Origin: Auanema rhodensis
Taxonomy: Eukaryota; Nematoda; Chromadorea; Rhabditida; Rhabditidae
DNA: 64,000 nt
NCBI GenBank assembly: GCA_964057225.1
Contig: OZ059898.1
Span: 11,991,767-12,055,766, forward strand
Direction: 5' to 3'
Shown: piece after piece, positions 25,101 to 39,818 of the stretch
Layout of the letters: each line of letters starts with the position of its first letter
Position numbering within the stretch: the stretch's first letter is position 1
The notes under the pieces: generated by a model
Database searches by the model: none
What the model saw: the letters and a program-made list of their open reading frames with translations, nothing else
Told to the model about the DNA's origin: nothing
Program-made: the position numbers and the translations under genes

Positions 25101-27552
25101 TCCCTCCATTTCTCTCTCTCTCTTGAGATATGGAGAGAAGGGGTGTGAGGGAGACTCTCCCGGAAGCACATTTCTGCTTTCTGTGGATAGCTAGCATCAA
25201 CTCTCCCACATAAGAGCATTTCCTCTCACATGGCGGATAGTTTAATGAATCTTGAAAGAGAAGAGAAATAGGCATACCATAAGTGGCGAGAACGAGGTCG
25301 AGAAAATGGAAGATGCAATACGAGCATGTTAGAGAGACAGAAAGTTAAGAAGGAAAAGGAACGACACGGATGGAAAGGAATATATTACTCATGTACAATG
25401 AGTGTCTAGAAGACATATAGCGGCTTAGAAGTAGCGGAAAATAGTTATTTTACTTGACTTTAGTGTTATTACATAGATTGCTCGAGGAGACTGGTGAACT
25501 TAAACGGCTGTCCTCATGTGGTGTGCATTAAATTCATTTTTCCGCAGATTTCAACAAAGGAGGAAAGGAAAACAAATCTGAAAGTTCTTCATTGAATTAT
25601 AGAAGTGGGTACAATACATGAGAAAAATCATAGTTGTTGTATGATAATTGCAAGAGTTTTGAGGCCAGAAATGCTACTGTTCTTTAATTTGAAAGCTCAC
25701 AGGATAAAAGTTTTTCATTCAAAACATCAGCATATTTTTCAAAAGAAATTTTCTCTTCTCTATTCTGATTCCGTTTTAGTGATGAAATTAACTAAGAATT
25801 TACAACTATAACATGAACAAAGTAACAGAGTTAGATGGCAAAATTGGAGTCTAACTTTGTCCGAAGTGGTATAAGCAATATTTTTTTTGTTTTTAATAGT
25901 TTCTTTGACTCATTAAGATAATGTGAAAACAGCAAAAGCATAGATATAAGCAAAAGTTGAATTGTTTAATTTAATAATTTAATATTACTAAAGTATAAAT
26001 TTGGTTGTTATATTATATGTTTTATATATACATATATGATGAATTTTGAAATATAACACCTTCTTTCGTCGTCGTTTCCTCCATGATCATCATCTCCAAT
26101 ATCGAGATTCATGTCCCCTTACCCCTCCTTATCTGGTTATTTGTAAATTATCATTTACAACATCTGATTTGATGTTTTAAACTCAAAACGTTTTTTTTTG
26201 AAACAGAGAAAGTAAGTGAAAAGAGAAAAATTGTTGTTTTTCGCACCTTTCGACTAAAAATTTTCCTATATTATAAATATTATTTCTGATTTCGAAATGC
26301 TTTTTCACAGGAAGTTAGTTTTTTCTTAATTTTTTGATTCGTTGAACTCTATTGATTGAAAAGAAACATTTATATATACATAAATAGATGATATTGTTTT
26401 CATAACGCTTACATCAATAGTACATTAAGTATATTCTTGGAAAAAAATTTAGATATTGTTTATACTAATGCTGAATCTCTGAATGCTTTATACAAATAAT
26501 TTCTTTTTCCGGGCACTATTTTCAATTTCATGCGTTAAAGCTCGCCAACCGGTTGAACCACATCTCATTGTAAAATAAATGTTTTAGACGAAAAAGCATA
26601 TTTTTTATTAAAAAAAATATGATCTTTTTAAAGTTTGTTTTATTTGTATAATAGTCATTTGAAATGCATTTGTAACTACTTATTCATTCAATTATCCTGC
26701 CTCACCAATTTATATTTGTAAGCTTCTTCTATATTACTTACTTAACAGTTCATGAAAGTATGTTTTTTCTTTCTCAACAAATACTTAGTTTAATTTATTT
26801 TTATGTTTACGTATAAATGTTTATTCCATACAATAATTGTTGATGTTCCCTATACTTCTTATTAAAAAATACTTTTGTTTGAAAAGTAGCACAAAAACGT
26901 TTTGTTCGATTCACGAGAAATTCGGTCCGAAACTACGTCATCTGTACCTGCTCACCCACTCGAAAAATTCTCTGGTTGTGGTTCTTAGAAGAAACTCTTG
27001 TTCTCCCACTTTTCTGGATTATCAATTAAGCCTACATTTTAGCAGCATACAATTAGCAATGCTGCATCATTTTTGCAATTTTTTTTTTTTGAAAAAAAAA
27101 GATCTCAATGACGCTTAATTGTTTTCAAGTTTAGGAAGATACTTTTCTTTTATTTATCTTTTCCCCTATGATGTTGTTGCCAAAGTAAATGTTGCTTGAG
27201 GGTCTTCTGCTTAAAATACGAAATTCTTAATTGCCCTCAGCTATTAGTCGAGTACTTCGACGACCCTATTATCTTTAGAAGAGAATTTGTTTCCTTTCAA
27301 GATTTCTACTAATCTTGTGATTCATGTCCATTCTGACGTGTAGACATTTGAACTTCTTCTCTTCATTTCAATATAAAATCATTTTTCTTCGTGATGAGCT
27401 GAGTTGATTTTAGCACGTATACTGGATGCTTTCTGTTTCCGTTGGGCCGTGCTTCTTGGTTTAATTCATTTTCGTCTCAACTTAAGTTACAAACACAGGC
27501 CATTATTCGCTGACCAGCTTCTTCTGTACATACAATATTATAATTATTCTTT
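22148..27552. other. 5.4-kb stretch with no recognised gene
   Basis: AT-rich, with scattered short open frames on both strands. None has a domain, a consistent exon chain or a signal peptide that I can support. There is a short CT/GA-rich segment near 25100-25150. It may hold regulatory DNA of the flanking divergent genes or rapidly evolving exons. Confidence 0.4.
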
Positions 27553-28541
27553 ATGTCATCATCACGACGTCGATCTGAAACATTAATAAAGCCTGGATCT
27601 GAGAGCTCGTTCGATGCTGACGAAATAACTCCCAAGTACAATGAGGCAGAAGTTAAATATGTCTTTAGTTTTAAACTCATTGTAAGTTTTTTTTCCAATA
27701 TATCTCAATTAATATTTTTTTTGTTATTTCAGAATGCTATCCGAGTTGCCATCTCATTGACTATATTAATAAACATTGTATACTTTACTTACATACTGAA
27801 GGGTATCACCACTGAAATATGAACAGAATATTCATGTATTTCAGGATGTGGGCTAAGACTTCTAGATTTTCTAATTACCTTTCTAGTGTTTACTTCTGGA
27901 GTTCTTGCTGCCTTCTTCATGGTTATAACTACCCAACTCCGATCACCATTATCAATTAGACCGTTTATGCTGTATCATGTATGTTAATTATAAGCTGCCT
28001 TCATGAAACTTTAAAAGTTGATCTAAATGAATATCTTTCAGGCTTCTTCGCTGCTAATAGTATTAATTATTGCTGTTGTCTATATCTTATACGTGCTCAA
28101 TACGGAATATGTGATTCGTATTCTATCTAAAATACAACACATCTCTTCTCTTATTTCAAATATCCTAACATACGGCAAGGCTTTTTATTCGTTCCTCCAC
28201 ACATTTTTATATTTTCAGATTTCACAGGCCGCTTTCTTCTCGGGTTTCTTCTTTTTGCTTCAATTGCAGCACATTCTTTGTGCCTTCATGTATCCTTTAC
28301 TTATTATGCTTCTCTTAATTGCTTCCTCAAATTACATACTAGTAATGTAACTTTTGTCTAATTAAGAAGAAATCCTTCCTTGTTCCAATATCACAAACCA
28401 AACATATCATGAAGATAATAGACTATGCATATATTAGATATTTGAAAAATGAAGTTAAAATTATGCTATTTGTGAATGTGTTTCAGTCCCTATAATCATT
28501 CAGCGAACATACAAAACAGATTTTATGCCATCAGAAGTTAA
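27553..28541 (+). CDS. Unknown four-helix membrane protein
   Basis: Model: exons 27553-27681, 27733-27802, 27845-27978, 28042-28289 and 28487-28541 (about 212 residues). The N-terminus is polar (MSSSRRRSETLIKPGSESSF). Four hydrophobic segments follow: around AISLTILINIVYFTYIL, LLDFLITFLVFTSGVLAAFF, ASSLLIVLIIAVVYILYVL and AAFFSGFFFLLQLQHILCAF. The short polar tail is PYNHSANIQNRFYAIRS. The segment 28111-28218 is bounded by gtgatt and attttcag and is a multiple of three, so it may be an intron or a retained loop between helices 3 and 4. The last exon rests on phase agreement with the donor at 28290. Without that splice, the frame runs to a stop at 28348-28350. The family is not recognised. Topology predicts both termini on the same side. 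Confidence 0.55.
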
Positions 28542-29493
28542 GGAACTTGGATTTAACTAGTAGAATAAAACGTGTTTAAGCTTCATCATGTATGGTGATT
28601 CCACACTTCACCATAAAAACCTGTTTCTTCTCCTAAAGTTAAGAAGTGGCAAATACTTCTCAAAGTGATTTTACTCGTTTAAGTTGTTAAGCATCGTTTA
28701 AACACTACCAGTTGAACTTCAAAACATATTTGATGATGCTTCATTAAAAATTTAGATAAAGTTCTGAATTTTCAAAACTGTAAACTAATAACACCAGAGT
28801 TCTATTTCTGTTATGGGTTCAACAATTTTTTAAATGTTTTTTTGAGATATCATGAGAATTAGAAACAAAGCGAGTAACCGGTCTATCGCGCTGCAGAATT
28901 AAAATGAAAAATGGCACAAAGTTATTAATAGAAATTGTCTTTCGGTTGTTGCGATTTTATAATAGAAATTAAGCATATTCGTTTATTACTTAGTTTTGTG
29001 TTTTATTATTTATCATACTGATTATGATTTATAGTATTAAACAATGCTAAACTCGAGGAGTAAATTAATGATTTTTTGACAAAATTTAAAGAAGCTCACG
29101 GTGAATTAAATAAAGATTCAATTAACTTTCTTTGAACAGTTTTATTTTTATTGATAGTAGGTGAGCTACCAGAAAAAGCTGAAAAAATTATCAAACATGT
29201 TTGTTAAATTTCGAAGTTTTCTTCGAAAAACACAACTAATTCCTTGAAAAATTCTATAATCTATTAGTTGAAAACTAGTCAAGCCTTATTATTCGTCAAT
29301 TCGAATATATAGTATAAAACTTGTCAGCAGCAGTTGCAGATTAGCTAACGAAATATAACTATGATAAGGTGTCTTCTTCGTATGATTTAGAGGAGTACGC
29401 AATATACGCACATATATTTTCTTTCAAACGTAGTCTATATAAAAGCTTCATCAAAGCTTCATCAAGCCTAATTACTCCAATTGCAGACTGTTA
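28542..29493. other. Intergenic, AT-rich
   Basis: No coding segment seen. It ends in the acceptor ccaattgcag (29486), 7 nt before the EARS2 start codon, a probable trans-splice site. Confidence 0.5.
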
Positions 29494-31444
<1,951 letters not shown>

Positions 31445-31962
31445 GAATAGATCTTATGTATTGCTAGAATTTTCAGATATTCGAGTTTATAGGAAGCCTA
31501 ATTTAAATTTCGTTGAATAATTTAACTATTGTTTGTTATTTGTTTTACTTATGAATATTTATCTACATAAGCTCAGAACTCGTATAAAATTATGTGACGG
31601 TTTTGCTAAACCGGAATACTTTGATCCACTTTTTTATTTTAAATTATTTTCTAATACAACAGAATATTTTGTCTCTGTGTTTGCCCTTTTGATAATTCCA
31701 CCACTACGAACCAACGCGTCGCGTTCCTTCGCTGTGCGCGTGCCTCCTATGATCTTTTTAATCGACGCAGACCTTCCTTAAAAGGAGCTCTCCTGAACTA
31801 TTTTTATTTTTTAATTAACTTTAAATAATATGTATATTTCTTTAAATTTATTGTTACATATATTTCAATTTTCAGTTAATTTAAAGAAATGGCAATCTTT
31901 TAAAAAATTGCTAGTCACATTTTAACGAGAGCTGCTTAATTCTCTTTACACCCAATATCTTC

Positions 31963-34900
31963 ATGGACCTTCGGTTATTTTTAACTTTATTCATCTCATT
32001 AGTGGGACTATGTGAGCAAACTGTGATTAACAAAGCTTTACTTAAGTAAGTTCATGCTTTTGTCATTATATTTTAACAATTTTTTTTCAGAAAGCAAGCT
32101 TATGATTTATTTATGCATGGTTATCGGTCCTACATGGATCATGCTTTTCCAGCAGATGAGCTGATGCCTTTATCTTGTAGAGGAAGGATTCGTGGTGTAA
32201 CTCCCAGCAGAGGAGATGTGGATGATAGTTTAGGAAAGTAAGTATTTTTTTAACGTTCTTTTTAAATAACTGCTAATTTAGTTTTTCTTTAACACTTATT
32301 GATACACTTGATACCTTAGTAGTTATGGGAGCTTATGACGAATTTGAGAATGCAGTTCGTCTTGTTGTTGATCAAGTAAGTTTTTTCCGAAGTACTAATT
32401 TTACTGTTTTTTAAGGTACAATTCAATTCTGATATTGTTGTTTCTGTATTTGAAACCAATATACGAGTCTTAGGTGGTCTGCTCTCAGGTATATATTTAT
32501 TTTGATTATTATGTTAGTAATTTTTATTTATTATAGGTCATATAATGGCAGATCTGGTGAAAACTCAGTACCCTCCACGTTTAGGATGGTATAGTGATCA
32601 ACTTCTAAAAATGGCTGTTGACATAGCGAATAGACTTTTACCTGCTTTCAATACTACCTCTGGTCTCCCTTATAGTAGGGTAAGTATGAATACCTTTCTG
32701 TTTTTTTATAATTAATCTTCAGATTAATTTACGTTATGGAATGTTGGAATATCTTAAACGGCAAAAAGACACTTGCACTGCCTGTGGGGGAACTATGCTT
32801 CTCGAAATGGCCGCTCTTTCTCGTTTAACAGGCAATCCTATTTATGAACAGAAGGTTTGTCTATCGATTTGTAAGGTAAATCAATAATAATTGTTTTACA
32901 GGCACATAAAGCAATGGATTTTCTATGGGCACAACGTCATAGAGGATCAGATTTGATGGGGACTGTTCTGAATGTTCATTCCGGTGACTGGGTTCGCCGA
33001 GGTAAATTTATTTTTGTAAAGCTAATAATTTGAACCACTGTTTGGAATTTATAATTTAACCAATTTCAGAGAGTGGTATTGGCGCTGGAATCGATTCATA
33101 TTACGAATATTGCTTGAAAGCATACATATTTTTGGGTGACAAGGGATACCTTGATCGTTTTAATAAGGTATGATATTTACAAACTGCGAATTCAACTTTG
33201 TTTACTTCCAGCATTATGATGCAATTATGCGTTATGTTCATAAAGGACCTCTTTTTGTTGATGTGCACATGCACCGTCCAACCGTGGCTACGAGATCTTT
33301 TATGGATGCTCTGTTAGCCTTCTGGCCTGGCTTACAGGTTTGGATAAAAAGGGGATTTCGCGTTATATTTGGATTTTAAGGTTTTGAAAGGGGACGTGAA
33401 AAAAGCGATCGAAACGCATGAAATGCTTTATCAAGTAGTGAAAAAACACAAATTCTTGCCAGAAGCATTCACACATGATTTTCAAGTACACTGGGGAGAG
33501 CATCCTTTACGACCTGAATTCATAGAGAGTACTTACTTTTTGTACCGTGCCACTAGAGATCCACATTATCTTGAAGTAGCCAAATTGGTAATTTACTGTT
33601 TTAAAATTTTGCTGATTTTTGACTTTTAAGGTTATGGAGAGTATAGAGAGCTATGTTAAAGTTCCATGTGGGTTTGCTGGTGTCAAAGATGTACGAACTA
33701 TGCTTCATGAAGACAGGTATAACATAATATTTAACTGGAATTAATTTTAATATTGTTCTAGAATGGATTCCTTTGTCTTATCAGAAACGTTCAAATACCT
33801 GTACATGATTTTCGCTGAGTCTGAAGATTTAGCGTTCAATCCCGATGATTATGTACTCACAACTGAGGCTCACTTCCTCCCGCTTAACATGGGTATTAGT
33901 GAAAATGTAAGCGTTTGTTGTTCAAAAACTGTCGAACATTATTTCCTTCAGGATGCTCAACGCCGTATTTTTGTGAGACCTGAAGATGTTATTGATTCTA
34001 TGTATGTCTCTGCCAATCCGGTTGTAGTGGATACTCAACAGTTTGAACCTGAAGAAGCGTATAAGATCCGTGAAAAAACCAAGAGTGTTTTAGAAGAATA
34101 TTTCGTTTTACATCAGCAATCTAGTCAGCCTCAGTGTGCTAAACCGTAAGCTCAGTATTTGTTCAACCTGTTCTATTTCCGATATTTTAAGTTCGGAAAG
34201 GTTACGCGCCTGGGCATTCTCAGCTACAAATTCTGAGCATATCAAAACATTACGCGATATGGGTATAGAAATCGGTGTATTAAGTGATGGCCGAATGCAG
34301 ATAACTCACAACGCAGCCAACGTAAGCTTTAATGTTTTTAAAAAAGTTCATATTTTATGGGGTGTTACTAACATCACAATGGTAATAACTAAAGTGGTAC
34401 CCTCCTTAATATGCATCGTTCGTTTTAACGGTTGTTCGTTTTCCGAGCACTTCTAAAATACAATCATCAGAGCTTCCTTAGATTCTCGAGGGTGTCACAT
34501 ATAGTCCGCTCACCAACCATACAACACCGACTATGTCTGACTCCTGAGGTTCTTTCAGGGTGAGGTTGTCATTTGTGTTGTGGATGACTCTGGTGTTTCT
34601 TCGTCAATCAGCAGTAGGGCGTTCTCTATATCTTCGGGACCAGCTCAAATTGGTCATATGATGCACCTTCTGATGCTTGTTCTAGTAGTTTGGGCTGCTT
34701 TAGTAGCTACTGCTGCTGCTTTAATTTGTTTTAGCGCGCTTTTATCTAGATTATTTATTAATAGACAAAAATGTGATTGAGATTTCTCTACATATCAAAA
34801 TTATTTTATGTACATAGTTGACTAATTATTCCAACGAATGCCTTGAAAATAGTGTTTTAAGTTATAGCCTGGAGCGTAATATGAAACTCACCAGTTTAAA

Positions 34901-36749
34901 GTTTGAAATATATCCATAATAGTTGATTATGTCTATCTTACATCTTTTGTGATCACTTAGTGAAGTAATCTATTTTGCATGGTCTCTTTGTGAATTTTTT
35001 GTGTTGTTACTTTCAAAGTTCAAGGTCGTAGGGTCAACAAAGGGTAAATAGCTTGTGATAAGACGTTAAATGTTTATATCGATATTTTTTTTAACAGGTT
35101 AGAAAATATATTGCCGAGTATGTAATTATACACGATGTTGTCTTTCTAGGTGATTAAGCTGGTGAATTTATTGATGTTGTGACTACATGAATAAATTTTT
35201 ATATCAAAAAAACCAAATTTTTTTTCTCGAGATTCTAAATATATTCTTTTTTATGTTCAGGCTGTTAATACCGAGTATTCAAAATGGGGAATGGAATTTG
35301 TGCAAGAAATGATTCAATATCATAATTATTTGGAGAAGGAAGGTACTTTCCATACGTTCAATTGTGGAAGCATGAGTAATGTTTTCAGCATCGAATGAGT
35401 CAAAAAGTGAACGATATGTTCAAATACTGTCGGTTCCTTTTTACGGACAACCTCACTTACTTGCCTCTCCTGCCCAATTCGGTTATGATTTGAAGCTGGG
35501 ATCGGTAAATAATCCTAATTGAATTGCTGACACTGTTGCAATGTTTCAGGTGGAAGGTTTGGTGGGAATCGCAGAACCTTACAGAGCATGCAAACCTATG
35601 ATTAATCCTGATAAGGTACAGTCGATGAACAAAGTTCAAAGCTCATAAGGAGTTTTTTCAGTTGCGCGGTCGCATTGTCCTGGTTGAGAGATCGGAATGT
35701 ATGTTCCAAGAAAAAGCTCGTCATGCACAGCGAGCTGGAGCTATTGGAGTAATCGTTATTGGTAGGAACGTGACGTATATTCCAAATGTGAAAGTTAATA
35801 TTCAGATCATAATGCTCACACAACAGCAGACAGTTTTCAACATTTTGCCATGGCTGGAGACCAAAACTCACCAGATGATATAGCTATTCCTGTTGTTTTC
35901 TTGCACGGTGTTGAAGGAAATTTAATAAAAAACTCACTGAAGTCTGATCCTAATCTTCATATTCGTATATCATTGGATCTTCTTTCTTCAGGTTTTATTT
36001 TTCTGAAAAAAATAGGGCAATTTGATATTTATTTAGATTCTATAGTTGAAGATGTTTTCAAATTTGGTAGTTATCCGTCTCCTGTTTCCCATGAAGTAAG
36101 TTTCTTTTATCGCTTTCCTGTTAGTTCATTGAAAAAAGTACTGTTGTCGATTCATTTATGGTCTTATCATGTGTAGTACTTTTTTCCTTTCTGATTGGCA
36201 TCACCTGATGATTTGCAGATCTGTGATATTACGGATGGCGATTTTGTTATTATCAATCAACAGATTCCTAGCGTTGTTTTCAATTTCCGGTTTGGCGGGG
36301 TTAATCAGCAAAGTGAACCCATTGAGCATCAAGCGGTATGATAGTGATTCGTTGTCTTCTGCAATCCAATAAGAAAATTACAGATTGTGGAAAGACATGT
36401 GGTTCAACTACAGGATGCTGTTGACTTTGATCTTCCAACTCAAAGATCAGCCTTTTTTTCATTGTTGAGATTCGCAGCATATGAGGCATTGGAATTAAAT
36501 GTTCAGGTTTTTTTGTAACAAATTGAGTTGTAATTATGTTTTTGTCAAAACAGCCAGAAGAATTGAAAACTGTAGAAGGGGCTCTGAGATCCGCTCGTAC
36601 TCTTCGTCTACCACCTTATGTAAATAAAGTTCTTCCTGGAGAAATAACAAAAGTAAAATATCTTTATGTGTTTTTAATTTGGTTTGCAACTTCAGGTCCG
36701 CTGTTTGCCCAAAGGAACTAAGATACAATGTGTTAAAATGGCGTTCTAG
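31963..36749 (+). CDS. EDEM3: EDEM3-like ER alpha-mannosidase with PA domain
   Basis: Main model, 24 exons and 919 residues: 31963-32045, 32091-32237, 32282-32375, 32416-32488, 32537-32679, 32723-32854, 32902-33001, 33070-33167, 33212-33337, 33381-33587, 33631-33716, 33762-33906, 33952-34145, 34192-34321, 35261-35342, 35389-35504, 35550-35615, 35662-35761, 35806-35991, 36037-36095, 36219-36335, 36384-36506, 36554-36652 and 36696-36749. It has a signal peptide ([17 protein letters not shown]). The GH47 domain is well conserved: [80 protein letters not shown] and the calcium-binding TTEAH. After about residue 690 comes a protease-associated (PA) domain ([47 protein letters not shown]). EDEM proteins trim mannose from misfolded glycoproteins and commit them to ER-associated degradation. 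Length matches human EDEM3 (about 930). Two alternative C-termini are described separately. Confidence 0.93.
34559..34780 (+). CDS. Possible alternative last exon of EDEM3-like gene (membrane anchor)
   Basis: A good acceptor (gttctttcag, ending 34558) opens a 222-nt phase-0 block of 73 codons plus stop inside the 949-bp intron after exon 14. The upstream donor at 34322 is also phase 0, so splicing 34321 to 34559 stays in frame. It gives a 659-residue protein with a complete GH47 domain but no PA domain. The block encodes a Ser-rich linker ([16 protein letters not shown]), a hydrophobic segment ([20 protein letters not shown]) and a basic tail (LFINRQKCD). AATAAA near 35189 could serve as its poly(A) signal. 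It could instead be a chance open frame. Confidence 0.4.
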   Translation, partial: GEVVICVVDDSGVSSSISSRAFSISSGPAQIGHMMHLLMLVLVVWAALVATAAALICFSALLSRLFINRQKCD

Positions 36750-37106
36750 ATAATTGAAGATGGTACGAGCTGCGTGTTGTGGCCTGAGAATCTTATTTTG
36801 GCTTCTACACTTCAGTGCAATGCCACATGTGTCCTTATCGTTTTAGCCCCAGGGAAAGAAAATTGTGGTTATTTCTTTCACTTACCCGCTCTTCTTCTCT
36901 CTTTTTCAATTGTTATCATGATGTCTGTTGTAATTCTATTTCTGGGTTTTTGGCCTGCCCGATGTGGTCCGATTCTCAGAAACACTAAACACGCATTTCG
37001 AAGTCACCTCAACATGGATTTGTCAAATCACGAGTATTTTTTAATATTTCTAATCATAGTGCCTTTTCTTTCTTCTTTACAACACCTCGTATGTATTTTG
37101 CCTTAG
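36750..37106 (+). CDS. In-frame open extension after EDEM3-like stop (alternative terminal exon?)
   Basis: The 119 codons after the TAG at 36747-36749 remain open, in the same frame, to a stop at 37104-37106. They are immediately preceded by ttctag, a usable acceptor. Splicing the phase-0 donor at 36653 to 36750 would replace the 17-residue main C-terminus by a longer one that contains a hydrophobic segment (LLLSFSIVIMMSVVILFLGF) and several cysteines (SCVLWPEN, QCNATCVLIV). It could equally be 3' UTR that is open by chance. Confidence 0.3.
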   Translation: MIEDGTSCVLWPENLILASTLQCNATCVLIVLAPGKENCGYFFHLPALLLSFSIVIMMSVVILFLGFWPARCGPILRNTKHAFRSHLNMDLSNHEYFLIFLIIVPFLSSLQHLVCILP

Positions 37107-37436
37107 AAATGTGTTACTCACTTCCCGGGTTTCTTTAATCGGTTATTTAGTTAGCTATAATCGGAAAAGTTTATATGCTGCACGGCTTTCACTGTTGCAA
37201 TAACACGTCTCAATTGCTCACTGATGTTAAGAGATTTAATGATTCGTATACGTTTTATTTATCTTGAAAATCTATTGGAATAATAAATTAATAAGATCAT
37301 GGTTTATGTTTTTCTTTAATGTAACCGATGCGCTTCACCTCCGCCATCATGTTGTTCTTATCATTTTCCCTATTTGTTTGTTTCACTGCTCATAAAAATC
37401 TGGAAACTAATGTTGCATTCCGCATTTTCAGTAAAA

Positions 37437-39331
37437 ATGGGGGATCCTCCAATTAGACGTCGTACAAAAGTTAGAGGTATCGCAGAAGAAACAGAAGATG
37501 ACTTACGTGAGCAGCCTGGCGATAGAATTGGTGATGCAAATACCACAGATGGGGAAGATTCTGTGGATAACTCGTGAGACTTTGCACGAAATTCAAAATC
37601 TGATTTTGCTACCTTCAGATTCTCAAGAAAGACTTCTCGTATTCGTAAACATCTAGAACGTGTTCACTTCCAAATGGTCAATGAGCGTGTTGTAGAAGAT
37701 ATTACCCTTGACGTATTATATAAACCTCATACCCTTACCATCTTAGGATTACTTTGTGCATTTTTAGTATACAAAGCTTTTACTGGGTATTTTTTAACGT
37801 GCATCCAATATGATTCAGTTTTGTTTTAGGCACACTCGGAGTACTCCTGAAAATGTTTGTGATGGAGCTATGGGAACGCTTACCTTGTTTTTAGTTGTCA
37901 GTGCTTTAGCTTTTCCAAATGGGCCTTTCATTCGACCTCATCCTTTACTTTGGAGAATTATCTTTGGTCTTTCTGTTGTTTATATGATGATCCTTCAATT
38001 TTCTCTTTTCCAAACCTATGATGATATCAAGAAAGTATTGTCCTGGCTTGATCCTGAAGGTTTGAGTCAAGTACATCTCGAAGAAAAGGTAATTATTTTT
38101 GTTGGAAAAGAAGAATTATATGTTTCAATCTAGCAATATGCTATCAATTGTTCTGAATTAACTGCTGAACGTATTTGGAGTCACATGGATATATTTGCTG
38201 TCGGACACTTCTTAGGTTGGGCAATGAAGGCTCTCCTTATCCGTCATGGTGTTATCTGTTGGTACATTAGTATTGCTTGGGAAATGACAGAGGTTTTAGT
38301 GCTATCAATAGTTGAAGTACAGCATACTTTGTAGGTGGTGTTTACACATCTACTTCCAAATTTTGCCGAGTGTTGGTGGGATGCCATTGTTTTGGATATT
38401 TTGCTTTGCAATGGTGTTGGAATTTGGTTTGGACTTCAACTATGTAAATTCTTGGAAATGCGTCAGTTCCATTGGGAAAGCATCAAGTAACCTACTGAAG
38501 TATAAGTAAAATAATCAATTTTTGTTTAGAAATATCAAAACCAATCGTGGTCGTTTCAAGCGAGCTGTACTTCAGTTCACTCCTGAAAGTTGGACTAAGG
38601 TTGATTGGTTTAATACCAATGCATTGAAAAGAACGTTTGCTGTTTACTTGTTTGTGTTAATTTGGCTTGTAAGGAAAATATTGAATTTATATCCGAAATA
38701 ACATTATCCTTCTAGTTAACTGAGCTGAATACATTCTTCATGAAGCATGTGTTTTCGGTAGATACTAAGCATCCTGTGGTTTTCTGGAGAATTATCCTCA
38801 TTGCTCTCATTTCTGCTCCATCTATCAGGCAAGAGAATCGTTCTGTGCTTTTTTTTTAATTTTTTACCGTTCTAGACAGTATTATCTGTATGCTACTGAT
38901 CCATTGGTTAAACGATTAGGAATGCAGTGCTGGGTATATTTAGCTGTATGTGCTTTGGAAGCAACTATTTGTGTCAAATTTGGAAGACATATGTTCCCTA
39001 ATATTTCGTTATGGCCATTTGTTGCTTGGATTATTATTTTGGTATGTTCTACCTAATAGTTTATATATCAGTCTTGCCATTTATTTCAGGTTGTTGGAAC
39101 ATTTATTTCCGTTTGGATATCGGTATGGTGGGCTCAAGCCTCAAAGGTATTTGCTATTGAGCTCTCTTTTGCTATAATTTTGTGATTTTACAGAAAACTA
39201 AAGTTGTTAATATCGATGGAGTGAAACAAAATTATTATCTTGATTCCTCCCATGAAAATTTAGGAGCTATTCATGAAGATGTAAGACGAAGAAGGAGATC
39301 TCTTGGATTTTCTGAATCGGATTACAATTAA
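37437..39331 (+). CDS. pssy: Phosphatidylserine synthase (PTDSS1/2 type)
   Basis: Ten exons: 37437-37573, 37619-37786, 37830-38088, 38134-38292, 38335-38486, 38530-38668, 38716-38828, 38876-39041, 39090-39146 and 39194-39331; 495 residues. It catalyses base exchange, swapping serine for choline or ethanolamine on phospholipids in ER and mitochondria-associated membranes. Conserved blocks: [91 protein letters not shown] and [13 protein letters not shown]. About eight to ten hydrophobic segments are visible. The N-terminus is charged and disordered ([21 protein letters not shown]), the C-terminus short and basic. The intron 38829-38875 starts with GC (AG|gcaaga), and homology through the junction ([13 protein letters not shown]) confirms it. 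An acceptor (cattttcag) lies 5 nt before the ATG. Confidence 0.95.
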
Positions 39332-39818
39332 GCTTCTCGAAAGTGCATAGATTTTATGTTTATTTCTTATCTTTCATATTTGAATTTGTGTGCTGTTTCA
39401 TTTGCTCATCATATTGTTTTTTGAAGTGCTGCTCACCGGTATGGCATATTTCGATCTAGCTAGCTCAGTTCATTCATGATCTAATAAAACATTCAAGTTG
39501 TAGTTTTGGTTTACATATTCTTTAGATAAAAATGAACAGATCGGACATATAAAAAACAATAAATATCAAGCTTAATTATTCGGGAACATATCATCGCTCC
39601 AAATTCACTATTTTATGAGTTTGTTATAAAACATTCAAGTCGAGTAGCAACATTTCATGTGACACTAAACAAACTGCATTTTCACATGCACGTCTAAAGC
39701 TGTAAAAGTACGTAATTACGACCATGTTTGTCTAATGCAGTATTCGTATTTTATAATTTGTTTTTTTTTATTCAACTCTTATTTTGTTATTTTATTTTGT
39801 TACTATTTACCTTTAAGA

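Noticed and set aside
24910-25194. 94-codon + strand open frame
   Set aside because: Runs through a CT-rich low-complexity stretch; no homology or exon structure seen.
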